Below, in pieces: positions 54,596 through 63,699 of a stretch of 64,000 nt of DNA; the stretch's first letter is position 1, and every line of letters starts with the position of its first letter. The position numbers and the translations under genes are program-made. This DNA comes from Pedobacter sp. PACM 27299 (GTDB taxonomy: Bacteria; Bacteroidota; Bacteroidia; Sphingobacteriales; Sphingobacteriaceae). Below the pieces are notes generated by a model that was not told the origin of the DNA, searched no databases, and worked only from the letters and a program-made list of their open reading frames with translations. Location of the stretch: NCBI RefSeq assembly GCF_001412655.1, contig NZ_CP012996.1:3100001-3164000 (forward strand), written 5' to 3'.

Positions 54596-55795
54596 ATGAA
54601 TCAATCCCTAAACTATGCGACTTCCGCCGAAGAACCAACGGCAGTAAGTGCTAAAACTTTTAAAATCACAGCACATAAAGTGGAGTACCTTTCTTCATTA
54701 ACTGCTTTACGTGGTATTGCAGCATTACTTGTGGCCGTATTCCATTTTGAAATGGCAGTTGCCCGCTTTGTTCCTGCTGCTCAATCTATGTTTTTTGAAA
54801 AGTGCTACCTGATGGTGGATCTGTTTTTTATCATGAGTGGTTTTATTATGATGCATGTATACAGCAATGACTTTAAGCAAAAAATACAGGCAGATACCCT
54901 AAAAAAGTTCCTTGTTGCGCGTTTCGCGAGGGTTTATCCACTGCATATATTTTCACTCCTGCTGCTGGTCGTAATTGTACGCTGGCTTACAAATTGGGGC
55001 AATCCACCAATCATCCTTGAACAGCCAGCAGATATTTTACCGAATATCTTTCTACTGCATTCCTTTGGCCTTACCCATATCTATTCCTGGAATATTCCAT
55101 CCTGGAGCATCAGTGCTGAATTTGCAGCTTACCTTTTGTTTCCAGTAATTGCACTATTCATCAATAAAAAAAAAGCAGTTGCGGTACTGATATTTACAGT
55201 GTTGATCGTAACAGCCTATTATGCGATTATGTACCTACTTCCGCGGGTAAATCCAATTAATCCGGCGATACCCGTTCCTCATAACCTAAATACGACATTC
55301 GACTATGGTTACATCCGGGGAATAGCTGGTTTCACCACGGGTGTGCTCGTATACCTGCTCTACGAATCACGAGCAATTAGAAAAGCATTTTCCTCTGATA
55401 CTGCATCCTTGCTGATCATTGCTGGGATAATCCTGTCATTGCATTTTGCACTGAATGATGGCATTACAGTTTTTCTATTCGCTATCCTTGTGCTTAGTTT
55501 TACGGCAAACACGGGTAAGATCGCAGATTTCTGCAACCGGAAATTCATGCAGTTTCTAGGGAATATTTCTTATTCCGTTTACCTCATGCAAATCTTTCTG
55601 CAAGAGCCATTTTCACATGGTGCATATTTGCCGGGGACTACAGGAATAGGGAGAGGCAAACAGAATATTGATTTTTTTCTTGGCCTGGGCTATTGTGTGG
55701 TTTACCTGATCTTACTCATTCTGATCTCTTATGTCACTTATCGGTGGGTAGAAGGGCCTAGTCGGAGGTTTATAAATCGGATTTTGGGGAAATAA
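54596..55795 (+). CDS. Acyltransferase-3 (OafA/YrhL-type) membrane protein
   Basis: A 399-residue integral membrane acyltransferase. The first helix region reads SLTALRGIAALLVAVFHFEMAV with the catalytic His; about ten membrane segments follow. YLMVDLFFIMSGFIMMHVY and FLVARFARVYPLHIFSLLL are family motifs, and WSISAEFAAYLLFP lies in the middle. It transfers acetyl or other acyl groups to carbohydrates such as peptidoglycan, LPS or exopolysaccharide. No glycan cluster adjoins it, so its acceptor is unknown. It is intact, unlike the truncated relative at 43264. Confidence 0.9.
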   Translation: MNQSLNYATSAEEPTAVSAKTFKITAHKVEYLSSLTALRGIAALLVAVFHFEMAVARFVPAAQSMFFEKCYLMVDLFFIMSGFIMMHVYSNDFKQKIQADTLKKFLVARFARVYPLHIFSLLLLVVIVRWLTNWGNPPIILEQPADILPNIFLLHSFGLTHIYSWNIPSWSISAEFAAYLLFPVIALFINKKKAVAVLIFTVLIVTAYYAIMYLLPRVNPINPAIPVPHNLNTTFDYGYIRGIAGFTTGVLVYLLYESRAIRKAFSSDTASLLIIAGIILSLHFALNDGITVFLFAILVLSFTANTGKIADFCNRKFMQFLGNISYSVYLMQIFLQEPFSHGAYLPGTTGIGRGKQNIDFFLGLGYCVVYLILLILISYVTYRWVEGPSRRFINRILGK

Positions 55796-55813
55796 TTATT
55801 TAATAATTTTTAT

Positions 55814-56009
55814 ATGAATGAAAAAGCGGTGGATTATAAATTTTCTGTAGATGCTAATGGATTTGTAACTGGATTTACCGATGTGAATGGTAGAAATTTG
55901 AAAAGGTCATTTAGGATTTGATTTTTATCTATTTAATATTACTTTTGGTCTCCACAGAACTTTATTTGGAATAACACCAGAAGCGATTGTCTTACAGGGC
56001 AATGAATAG
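55814..56009 (+). pseudogene. Coding-like remnants between acyltransferase and sigma gene
   Basis: A 35-residue frame (ATG 55814, stop 55919-55921) reads DYKFSVDANGFVTGFTDVNG, resembling the C-terminal beta domain of serine hydrolases. It is followed in another phase by LHRTLFGITPEAIVLQGNE to a stop at 56007-56009. Neither piece is a whole protein. They look like debris of lost genes; the parent families are guesses. Confidence 0.35.
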
Positions 56010-56072
56010 TTTGTTTCTGTGCTATGGTGATATTTGTTTTATAGTTCTAATTATAGCTGGGGGGCGATAGTG

Positions 56073-56636
56073 TTGACTCAAACTTTACTTTCTGATTTAG
56101 AATTAATCGCTCTCTTAAAAGAAGGAAATGCTGCCGCGTATACGATGATTTACAACCGCTATTTTGATGAGTTGTACATTCATGCTTATCAACGATTGAA
56201 GGATAGGGAAGAAGCTCAGGATGTAGTCCATGAGCTATTTGCGGGCATTTGGAACAAAAGAGATGAACTGCTGGTTAAAAGCAGTCTCGCTGCTTACCTG
56301 TATACCGCCGTTCGAAACCGCATTCTCGATGTCATTGCACATCAGCAGGTGGAAAATAGGTATGTAAACTCCTTACAAAATTTCATGGAACAAGGCTATT
56401 GTGTGACCGACCATCAGGTTCGGGAACGACAAATGGCTGAATTGATTGAAAGGGGCATTTCTGAGTTGCCTCCCAAGATGCGTGAGGTATTTGAGCTCAG
56501 CAGAAAACAGGGAATGACACATAAGGAGATTGCTGCACAATTGAATCTTTCAGATCAGACGGTCAGAAAGCAAATCAATAATGCGCTGAGAATCTTGCGT
56601 ATGAAGCTTGGAATGATGCTTTTCCTAAGTTTGTAA
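56073..56636 (+). CDS. FecI-like ECF sigma factor of the SusCD locus
   Basis: A 187-residue ECF factor. Region 2: AAYTMIYNRYFDELYIHAYQRL and DREEAQDVVHELFAGIWNKRDEL. Region 4: ELPPKMREVFELSRKQGMTHKEIAAQLNLSDQTVRKQINNALRIL. No ATG lies at the N-terminus; TTG 56073 (TQTLLSDLELIALLKEG) fits the family start, with GTG 56070 as the alternative, and the TTG at 56034 would add 13 untypical residues. It activates the FecR/SusC/SusD genes that follow when the outer-membrane receptor is loaded. Confidence 0.9.
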   Translation: MTQTLLSDLELIALLKEGNAAAYTMIYNRYFDELYIHAYQRLKDREEAQDVVHELFAGIWNKRDELLVKSSLAAYLYTAVRNRILDVIAHQQVENRYVNSLQNFMEQGYCVTDHQVRERQMAELIERGISELPPKMREVFELSRKQGMTHKEIAAQLNLSDQTVRKQINNALRILRMKLGMMLFLSL

Positions 56637-56793
56637 AATTATTATAAAATAAATATTAATTCTTTCTACCCCATCACCCCATGTCTTCCCGTCTATTCTT
56701 AAAAGGACCATAATTCTTTTTGCAGGACTGTTTTTTAACAGCAGTCATAAATGAGGAGAAATACCTGAATAAAGAAGATTTTAAGCTGATTAA

Positions 56794-57933
56794 ATGTCAA
56801 TAGAGAACAAGGACGCCATCGCGCTGCTAAAAAAATATAAAGAAGGGAATTGTAGCCCGGAGGAACTCGCCATGCTGGAAACCTGGTACCTTAATTATGA
56901 AGAAGAAACTTCTGATTTAGATCTAGCAGGACTGAAGGCGGCAAAATCTGCGGTATGGGCGAGATTGCCAATTCATACCCCACAACCAAAAAAACTGAAG
57001 GTATGGCCAGCGATAGCCGCAGCAGCTTCTATTGTACTGGTGCTCGGCTTAGGCGTACTGTTTATTAAAAATCAGCGCGCATCGAATGCTATTGCCAGAT
57101 TAAAGCAGGAAGAAGCGAGTATTCGGCCAGGTGGCCCAAAAGCAATGTTAACGCTGGCTGACGGCTCAAAAATCAGCCTGGATGAAGCGGCAAATGGAAA
57201 ACTAGCCAGTCAGGCTGGCATCACCATCACCAAAACCAAAGACGGACAACTGGTTTATACGATGAGTCCTTCAAATGCAGCGACATCTACCGTTCGGACT
57301 TACAACACGATCAGCACCCCAAAAGGCGGACAGTACCAGATCAACCTTCCTGATGGAACTAAGGTATGGCTGAACGCCGCCTCCAGTTTAAAATATCCTA
57401 TTGCTTTTGGGGATCAGGAACGTAAAGTGGAGCTGACAGGAGAAGGTTATTTTGAAGTCAGCCCGGATAAGGAACGACCTTTTAAAGTGAACACTGCCCG
57501 ACAAATGGTGTCGGTATTGGGAACACATTTTAACATCAGCTCTTATGAGGAGGATGGCTTTGTGAAAACAACCCTGCTGGAAGGTAAGGTGAAAGTGCAG
57601 CTGAATGATCTGGACGTTTCAGCGGTGCTGAGTCCCGGAGAGCAATCGGTATTAAAAGAAAGAACTTTTAACGTTCAAAAAGTAGATGTGGAGGAAGCCA
57701 TTGCCTGGAAGAACAACACTTTTGTATTCCACAATGAAGAACTCGGGGACATTATGAGGGAAATTTCCCGCTGGTATGATGTCGAAGTAATTTGTCCGGA
57801 CGAGATGGCAAAGGTCACTTTCTCTGGAACCATATCCAGAAGTAAAAATATTAAGCAGACGCTCCGCACCATGGTATTAACAGGAACAGTTCACTTTAAG
57901 TTTGAGGGAAGGAGGATCACCGTTATGCCTTAA
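56794..57933 (+). CDS. FecR-family anti-sigma factor of the SusCD locus
   Basis: A 379-residue inner-membrane protein. It has a cytosolic part of about 70 residues, a membrane helix (about 70-90, WPAIAAAASIVLVLGLGVLF), and a periplasmic FecR domain with STPKGGQYQINLPDGTKVWL, VELTGEGYFEVSP and SVLGTHFNISSY. The C-terminal DUF4974 region (about 290-379) has FVFHNEELGDIMREISRWYDV. An extended linker (about 100-170) before the FecR core is typical of the longer Bacteroidota members. It lies 157 bp after the sigma gene. Confidence 0.95.
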   Translation: MSIENKDAIALLKKYKEGNCSPEELAMLETWYLNYEEETSDLDLAGLKAAKSAVWARLPIHTPQPKKLKVWPAIAAAASIVLVLGLGVLFIKNQRASNAIARLKQEEASIRPGGPKAMLTLADGSKISLDEAANGKLASQAGITITKTKDGQLVYTMSPSNAATSTVRTYNTISTPKGGQYQINLPDGTKVWLNAASSLKYPIAFGDQERKVELTGEGYFEVSPDKERPFKVNTARQMVSVLGTHFNISSYEEDGFVKTTLLEGKVKVQLNDLDVSAVLSPGEQSVLKERTFNVQKVDVEEAIAWKNNTFVFHNEELGDIMREISRWYDVEVICPDEMAKVTFSGTISRSKNIKQTLRTMVLTGTVHFKFEGRRITVMP

Positions 57934-57968
57934 ACTTCTACTTTCCATGCTACATCCCGATCAATAAT

Positions 57969-58020
57969 TAGAGCCAGAGGCGGTTGCAACGCCCCTGGTC
58001 TATGTACTCTTTATGGAGTA
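57969..58020 (+). promoter_or_regulatory. Tandem hairpins between FecR and SusC genes
   Basis: Hairpin 1: CCAGAGGCG (57974-57982) / CGCCCCTGG (57990-57998) with one A-C mismatch, extendable outward by TAGA/TCTA with a bulged G. Hairpin 2: TACTC (58005-58009) / GAGTA (58016-58020). They lie 70-120 nt before the SusC start, the same position as the hairpins at 40214-40260. Confidence 0.6.
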
Positions 58021-58089
58021 ATTGTTCGGGCCGGCTGTCAATAAATCGAATTACAAACATTGGAACCTAAACCCAAACTAAACAAATGT

Positions 58090-61000
58090 ATGAAATTTCA
58101 CAGGAGATTTAAACATGGTGAATTCTGCCATGTTTATGCCAGGATATTATTAAAATTGAAACTGACATTAGTATTTTTAACTGCTGTAGTTCTGCAGGTT
58201 AGCGCAACCGGCTATGCCCAGATTACACTAAAGGAAAATGCTGCTCCGCTAGAGCAGATCATTCAGAAAATCAGAAAACAAAGTGGCTATGACTTCTTTT
58301 ACAATGCCGGGATGATGGCTAAGGCCAAACCCGTTACGGTAAATGTAAAGAATGCTTCTGTAGAAGAAGTATTAGGATTATGTTTTGAAGATCAACCCTT
58401 AACCTTTAAAATAGAAGAGAAGACTATCGTATTGCAATATGTGAGCCCTCAGGTGCTGGCAAAAAGAGCCATCTGGGTGATTGGAAAGGTGCTGGATGAA
58501 ACTGGAAAACCTATTCCAAGTGCTTCGATTCGCATCAAAGGCATCTCTGATCAGCGTGCAGGAGCCATGACCAACACAAATGGAGAATTCCGGATTTCTG
58601 TGCCTTCTGAGAATGCCATCTTATTGGTCTCTTACGTGGGCTATGAAAGTCAGGAACTGAAAGTGAAAGGCAGTCAGAATCCGCTGATCGTCAATATGCA
58701 GGTTGCCGAAAACAACATGAAAGATGTGGTGATCACTGGTATGGGGATTACCAGGAATAAAAATAGCTTTACCGGTGCTACAGCCACCTTTAGCGGGGAG
58801 CAACTGAAAGCCATTGGAAATCAGAATGTGATCCAGAGCTTACGTGCCCTCGATCCGTCCTTTATTCAATTGGAAAACAATAAATTTGGATCCAATCCCA
58901 ATGTACTGCCCAATATTGAGATCCGTGGTAAAACCAGTATCTCTTCCACTTTACAGGATCAGTTCGCCTCAGATCCCAACCAGCCTTTGTTTATTTTGGA
59001 TGGTTTTGAAACCTCTCTTCGTACCATTGTTGATTTGAACATGAACAGGATTGCATCGGTGACCATCCTAAAGGATGCAGCTTCCACAGCGATGTATGGT
59101 TCTAAAGCCTCAAACGGGGTCGTGGTTATTGAAACCCTTAAGCCAAGACCAGGAGAGATGCGCCTGAATTTCAGCAGCGACTTTTCTGTGGAGATTCCTG
59201 ATTTGTCTGGCTATAACATGATGAATTCAGAAGAAAAGCTGCGCTTCGAAAAGTTGTCTGGTGCTTATACAGTAGACCAGAACAGATTAGGGCCAAATCC
59301 GACCCAGCAAATATTCCTGGACTCTCTTTATGCAATCAGATTGGGAAATGCCAAACGCGGTGTAGATACGTACTGGTTAAATGAACCGGTACAAACCGGC
59401 TTCTCACAAAGGTATTCTATTTATGCGGATGGAGGAGATCAATCGCTTCGTTATGGTGTTGGATTAACTTATAAAAAGAATGCTGGTGCCATGAAAGGAT
59501 CTGGAAGAGAAGATTGGGCCGGAAATGTGGACTTAAACTATCGCAAAGGTAAATTTAACCTTTCCAATCAGATTTACATCAATGGTTATACCGGTAAAGA
59601 ATCCCCTTATGGTTCCTTTGCCAATTTTGTAAATGCCAATCCTTATTATAGGAAAGATTTAACCAGTCGTTACCTGGAAAATTCCAAGGACAATGTCGGT
59701 TCATTTTACAAGGTGACAAACCCTATGTACAATGCCAGGCTAAACAGCTTGAGCAGCACGAAGAACTTCGCCATTCAGAACAACCTTCAAATGAATGTAG
59801 ACCTGACTGATGGACTGCGTTTACAAAGTGCAATTCAGGTTCAAAAAGGAATCACCACAGGGATTGATTTTCTTTCTCCGCTGCATACTTCATTTGATGA
59901 TACCAGTATTTTTGAGAAGGGCTCTTATAAAAATAGCCGCACCGATAACTTTAGCTATAATGGCTACCTGATGATGACTTACGGTAAGGTGATTGCTGAA
60001 AAACATTCCTTAAATGCAAATATCCGCGCAGACATCAGAGAAAATAATAATGAAAATGTGCTGTTTCGAGCAGTGGGTTTTCCGGCTTCCAGCAATGGAA
60101 ACCCAAGTTTTGCCTATAGCTATAAACCGGATTCCAGACCTGAAGCACAAATTGGAAAAACACGTACGAATTCAATACTGTTTTCGGCCAACTATGCTTA
60201 CGAAGGTCGCTACCTGGCCGATGTGTCCTTTAGATACGATGGCTCTACTGCTTTCGGTGCAAACAAGAAATATGCGCCATATTACAGTGGAGGTTTAGGC
60301 TGGAATATCCATCAGGAAGAATTTATGAAATCAGTGAGCTGGATCAATACGTTCAGATTGATTGCCAATGTCGGGATCACTGGAAATCAGAACTTTGCTT
60401 CCGTTTCTTCCATCTCCACCTATGGATACGATTCATATATTAATTTGTACGGGCAAGGGGTTTCGCTGAACTCGCTGGGTAATCCTAACCTGAAATGGCA
60501 AAATTCAGTGCAAACGAATCTGGGAACAGACATCGTTATGTTTCGCAATAAACTGAGTCTGAATGTAAATGCTTATAGAAAGAAAACGGATCCATTGGTC
60601 GTAGCCATAGACCTTCCTTCTTCTACAGGGATCAAATCTTTTCCGATTAATGCCGGCTTGCTGGACACTAAAGGCTTTGAAGCCAACCTGAAATTTTCTC
60701 CGATTTACAGACCTGAAGACCGCGTGTTGTGGACCATAGGTCTTACCGGTTCCATTTACAAAAGTAAATATGCAGGGTTCAATAACCAGCTGGCTTCTTT
60801 AAACACCAAGGCACAGAGCTCAAATTCATTGACCCGTTACAAAGATGGCTTCAGCCCTGACGACATCTGGGCAGTTCCATCGATGGGCATTGATCCAGCC
60901 ACAGGAAGGGAGATCTTCCTGAAGAAAAATGGTCAGTATACTTTTATTTATGATCCAGGAGATATTGTGAGCGTAGGAAATGGCCAGCCGACTGTAGAAG

Positions 61001-61449
61001 GTGTATTCAGCCATGTAGTAACCTATAAAGGTTTTAGTTTTGGCGCCAGCATCCGCTACATCCTGGGTCGGGAAATTTTCAATACGGCACTTTACAATAA
61101 GGTGGAAAACATCTCATCTCAGGAGTTAATGAACAACCAGGACAAAAGAGCTTTATACGATCGCTGGCAAAATCCAGGCGACCTGGCCACCTTCAAGTCT
61201 ATCAGCTTAACCGATAAGACAGAGATGAGTTCCCGCTTTGTACAGAAAGAAGATATGATCAGTGGAGAGTCGATCAGTTTTGGTTATAATTTCCTGCAAA
61301 ATAAATGGTTGAAACAAATGGGGCTTTCTTCTCTGCGTCTGAATGGATATATGAACGACATCTTTCGTATTTCTACCATTCAAAGAGAAAGAGGAATCGA
61401 TTATCCATTTGCCAAATCATTGTCCTTTAGTTTAAACGCAAGCTTTTAG
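58090..61449 (+). CDS. SusC/RagA-type TonB-linked outer-membrane receptor with STN domain
   Basis: A 1119-residue receptor from the ATG at 58090 (MKFHRRF). The signal region ends ATGYAQ. STN domain (about 45-115, IIQKIRKQSGYDFFYNAGMM), CarboxypepD_reg-like domain (about 130-215, IGKVLDETGKPIPSASIRIKG), plug with ATATFSGEQLK, the SusC-type LFILDGFE and SVTILKDAASTAMYGSKASNGVVVIETL, and a barrel of more than 700 residues. With SusD it imports an oligomeric nutrient in a TonB-dependent way. The STN domain couples it to the FecR/FecI pair upstream. The start TTG 58060 is rejected because it adds ten residues with no signal role. Confidence 0.95.
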   Translation: MKFHRRFKHGEFCHVYARILLKLKLTLVFLTAVVLQVSATGYAQITLKENAAPLEQIIQKIRKQSGYDFFYNAGMMAKAKPVTVNVKNASVEEVLGLCFEDQPLTFKIEEKTIVLQYVSPQVLAKRAIWVIGKVLDETGKPIPSASIRIKGISDQRAGAMTNTNGEFRISVPSENAILLVSYVGYESQELKVKGSQNPLIVNMQVAENNMKDVVITGMGITRNKNSFTGATATFSGEQLKAIGNQNVIQSLRALDPSFIQLENNKFGSNPNVLPNIEIRGKTSISSTLQDQFASDPNQPLFILDGFETSLRTIVDLNMNRIASVTILKDAASTAMYGSKASNGVVVIETLKPRPGEMRLNFSSDFSVEIPDLSGYNMMNSEEKLRFEKLSGAYTVDQNRLGPNPTQQIFLDSLYAIRLGNAKRGVDTYWLNEPVQTGFSQRYSIYADGGDQSLRYGVGLTYKKNAGAMKGSGREDWAGNVDLNYRKGKFNLSNQIYINGYTGKESPYGSFANFVNANPYYRKDLTSRYLENSKDNVGSFYKVTNPMYNARLNSLSSTKNFAIQNNLQMNVDLTDGLRLQSAIQVQKGITTGIDFLSPLHTSFDDTSIFEKGSYKNSRTDNFSYNGYLMMTYGKVIAEKHSLNANIRADIRENNNENVLFRAVGFPASSNGNPSFAYSYKPDSRPEAQIGKTRTNSILFSANYAYEGRYLADVSFRYDGSTAFGANKKYAPYYSGGLGWNIHQEEFMKSVSWINTFRLIANVGITGNQNFASVSSISTYGYDSYINLYGQGVSLNSLGNPNLKWQNSVQTNLGTDIVMFRNKLSLNVNAYRKKTDPLVVAIDLPSSTGIKSFPINAGLLDTKGFEANLKFSPIYRPEDRVLWTIGLTGSIYKSKYAGFNNQLASLNTKAQSSNSLTRYKDGFSPDDIWAVPSMGIDPATGREIFLKKNGQYTFIYDPGDIVSVGNGQPTVEGVFSHVVTYKGFSFGASIRYILGREIFNTALYNKVENISSQELMNNQDKRALYDRWQNPGDLATFKSISLTDKTEMSSRFVQKEDMISGESISFGYNFLQNKWLKQMGLSSLRLNGYMNDIFRISTIQRERGIDYPFAKSLSFSLNASF

Positions 61450-61458
61450 CCTATACTC

Positions 61459-62880
61459 ATGAACAGAATAACTAAAAACCTATATTCAATACTGGCCATC
61501 TGCCTGCTGATGGCCATGATGTCCTGTAAAAAATGGCTGGACATTCAGCCCGAAGATAAATTTACAGAGAAACAGATTTTTTCAAGTGTGGAAGGGATTT
61601 CCGATGCCATCAATAGCGTATACATTGACATGGGAAAAACGAAACTCTATGGGGCAAATTTAACCAGTACAACCCTGGAAATACTGGCGCAGCGATACAA
61701 TGTGAGTGGTGTGCACAGCCTTACAAAATACCAGTCCTATGATTATGAGAATAAAGACGTGAAGGCAGAGCTGGATGTGATCTGGACTAAAAGTTACATC
61801 AATGTAGTGAACCTGAACAAATTCATTGCCAACCTAGATGTGTATTCAGGGGTGCTGGATGGTAAAACCGATTCTCTTTTCAGAGGTGAGGCTTATGGCT
61901 TAAGGGCCTTCCTCCAGTTTGATTTGCTCAGGATGTATGGACCAAATTATAACACTGCGGATTCTACCAAAACTTCAATTCCTTACTATACCAAGGCTGG
62001 TACTGAGATCGGCGACCTGCTTCCTGCCAATGTGGTAATACAGAAAATTATTGCAGATCTGCAGACCGCTGAGGCAATGCTGGGTAATGATCCGGTAAGG
62101 AGATCAGGAATTACCAATGTTTCAGAGCAGGGTTTTCTGAACCTGCGCAATTATAGAATGAATTATTTCGCTATAAAAGGCCTGCAGGCAAGGGTGAATA
62201 TGTACCGTGGTGATCGCGTAACCGCATCCGCCGCCGCTAAGGTGGTGATCAATAATGCCTCAAAATTCCCATGGATTACGCCTGAGAAAATATTGACCGA
62301 TAAGCTGGATCCTGACCGTGTGTTTTCTACGGAGATCCTGTTTGGTTTACAAAGTCTGGATCTTTATGACAATTACAGGGCTTATTTTGCCCCTGATGTG
62401 GAAGATAGAAATGTGCTGGCTCCTTTAGATGCGCGATTGAAAACCGTTTTTGAAAACAATGAAAACGATTATCGTTACAACCCGAACTGGATTCTGACAG
62501 GCATCGCCGGAAAGTCATATAAGACCTTTTTTAAATATGCGGATATCTCCAACAAAAAGCTGATCTATCGCTTTACAGTGCCATTGCTCAGGTTGAGTGA
62601 AATGTACCTGATTGCGGCAGAGGCTGACCAGAATGTCAGTTATCTGAATACAGTCAGAAACAAAAGAGGGCTACTGGATTTACCAGGAACTGCGGTATTG
62701 CTGACCGAATTACAGAAGGAATACCAGAAAGAGTTTTTTGGAGAAGGGCAATTGTGGTTTTACTATAAAAGACGCAACATCACTTCAGTACCAAATCCAT
62801 TGGTGGCGAGTGGAAATCTGACCGTCAATCTTTCCAGGTATGTTTTTCCATTGCCTTTGTCTGAATTAAATCCACGATGA
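61459..62880 (+). CDS. SusD/RagB-type nutrient-binding lipoprotein
   Basis: A 473-residue surface lipoprotein with the lipobox MMSC (C23), followed by KKWLDIQPEDKFTEKQIFSS, the usual SusD start. Helical TPR-like repeats include GEAYGLRAFLQFDLLRMYG and NYRMNYFAIKGLQARVNMYRGD, and the C-terminal RLSEMYLIAAEAD ...YQKEFFGEGQLWFYYKRR is family-typical. It forms the lid of the SusC channel and captures the substrate. It begins 9 bp after SusC and overlaps the next gene by four bases. Confidence 0.95.
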   Translation: MNRITKNLYSILAICLLMAMMSCKKWLDIQPEDKFTEKQIFSSVEGISDAINSVYIDMGKTKLYGANLTSTTLEILAQRYNVSGVHSLTKYQSYDYENKDVKAELDVIWTKSYINVVNLNKFIANLDVYSGVLDGKTDSLFRGEAYGLRAFLQFDLLRMYGPNYNTADSTKTSIPYYTKAGTEIGDLLPANVVIQKIIADLQTAEAMLGNDPVRRSGITNVSEQGFLNLRNYRMNYFAIKGLQARVNMYRGDRVTASAAAKVVINNASKFPWITPEKILTDKLDPDRVFSTEILFGLQSLDLYDNYRAYFAPDVEDRNVLAPLDARLKTVFENNENDYRYNPNWILTGIAGKSYKTFFKYADISNKKLIYRFTVPLLRLSEMYLIAAEADQNVSYLNTVRNKRGLLDLPGTAVLLTELQKEYQKEFFGEGQLWFYYKRRNITSVPNPLVASGNLTVNLSRYVFPLPLSELNPR

Positions 62881-63671
62881 TCAATATAAAAGATTACAAA
62901 ATGAAAAAAAATCATATCATCATCGCTGTTTTGCTGCTTTCTGTCGCATTTACAGCCTGTAAAAAAGGATTGAATACCTATGCCGGCACAGCGGGGATTT
63001 ACTTCCGCCTGGCCACACTTCAATTTTCCAATAACCCGGGAAGGGACAGTACCGCGATTTCTTTTTCCTATGTAAAAGCTTCGGTAAAAGATTCGCTGAT
63101 TGCCATTCCAGTCCAGATTTCAGGTGCACCGAGCCCTGTAGAAAGGGAGTTTAAATTGACCCTCGATCCAAAAACCACGGCCATTTCAGGAACTCATTAT
63201 CAGATCTTAAATCAAAAGTTTGTGATCCCCGCCAATGGCACAGAGCAATATATTTTTATCAACCTGCATAGAACTGCCGATATGCTCAGCAATAATTTTC
63301 TACTGGTGCTCAACCTGGAGGAGAACGAGCATTTTGGAATACCAATGAAGGATCGCCTGGTCAATGCTACGACGGGGAAAAGACTCAGCTTTATCAAACA
63401 TACCATCTGGATGAATGATATTCTGAAAAAACCTGCGGCCTGGTTAGATGCCTATCTGGGAGCTTTCAGCAGGAAGAAGCTGTTCCTGCTGGCAGAAGTA
63501 GCAGAGATCCCAAATATAGGGGATCTGGATAATACTAGCTTGACGTCTATCGGTAAAGTGCAGTACTACGGTACGTTTTTGCAGCGCTACCTGAACGATA
63601 TGAAGGCTTCAGGTAAAACAGTGTATGAGGATGATGGTAGAGAAATGGTGATGGGTCCAAGCGTTCAATAG
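62877..63671 (+). CDS. DUF4843 surface lipoprotein
   Basis: A 264-residue lipoprotein. The ATG at 62877 overlaps the SusD stop (ATGA); a second ATG at 62901 gives a cleaner signal, MKKNHIIIAVLLLSVAFTAC, with the lipid Cys at its end. The mature part is an Ig-like beta protein with TYAGTAGIYFRL, DSLIAIPVQISGAPSPVEREFKLTL and HYQILNQKFVIPANG, characteristic of DUF4843. Such proteins accompany SusCD pairs and may help bind the substrate at the surface; their exact role is unknown. Confidence 0.88.
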   Translation: MINIKDYKMKKNHIIIAVLLLSVAFTACKKGLNTYAGTAGIYFRLATLQFSNNPGRDSTAISFSYVKASVKDSLIAIPVQISGAPSPVEREFKLTLDPKTTAISGTHYQILNQKFVIPANGTEQYIFINLHRTADMLSNNFLLVLNLEENEHFGIPMKDRLVNATTGKRLSFIKHTIWMNDILKKPAAWLDAYLGAFSRKKLFLLAEVAEIPNIGDLDNTSLTSIGKVQYYGTFLQRYLNDMKASGKTVYEDDGREMVMGPSVQ

Positions 63672-63699
63672 TCTCTTTAGAAAATTAATAAGATATTTT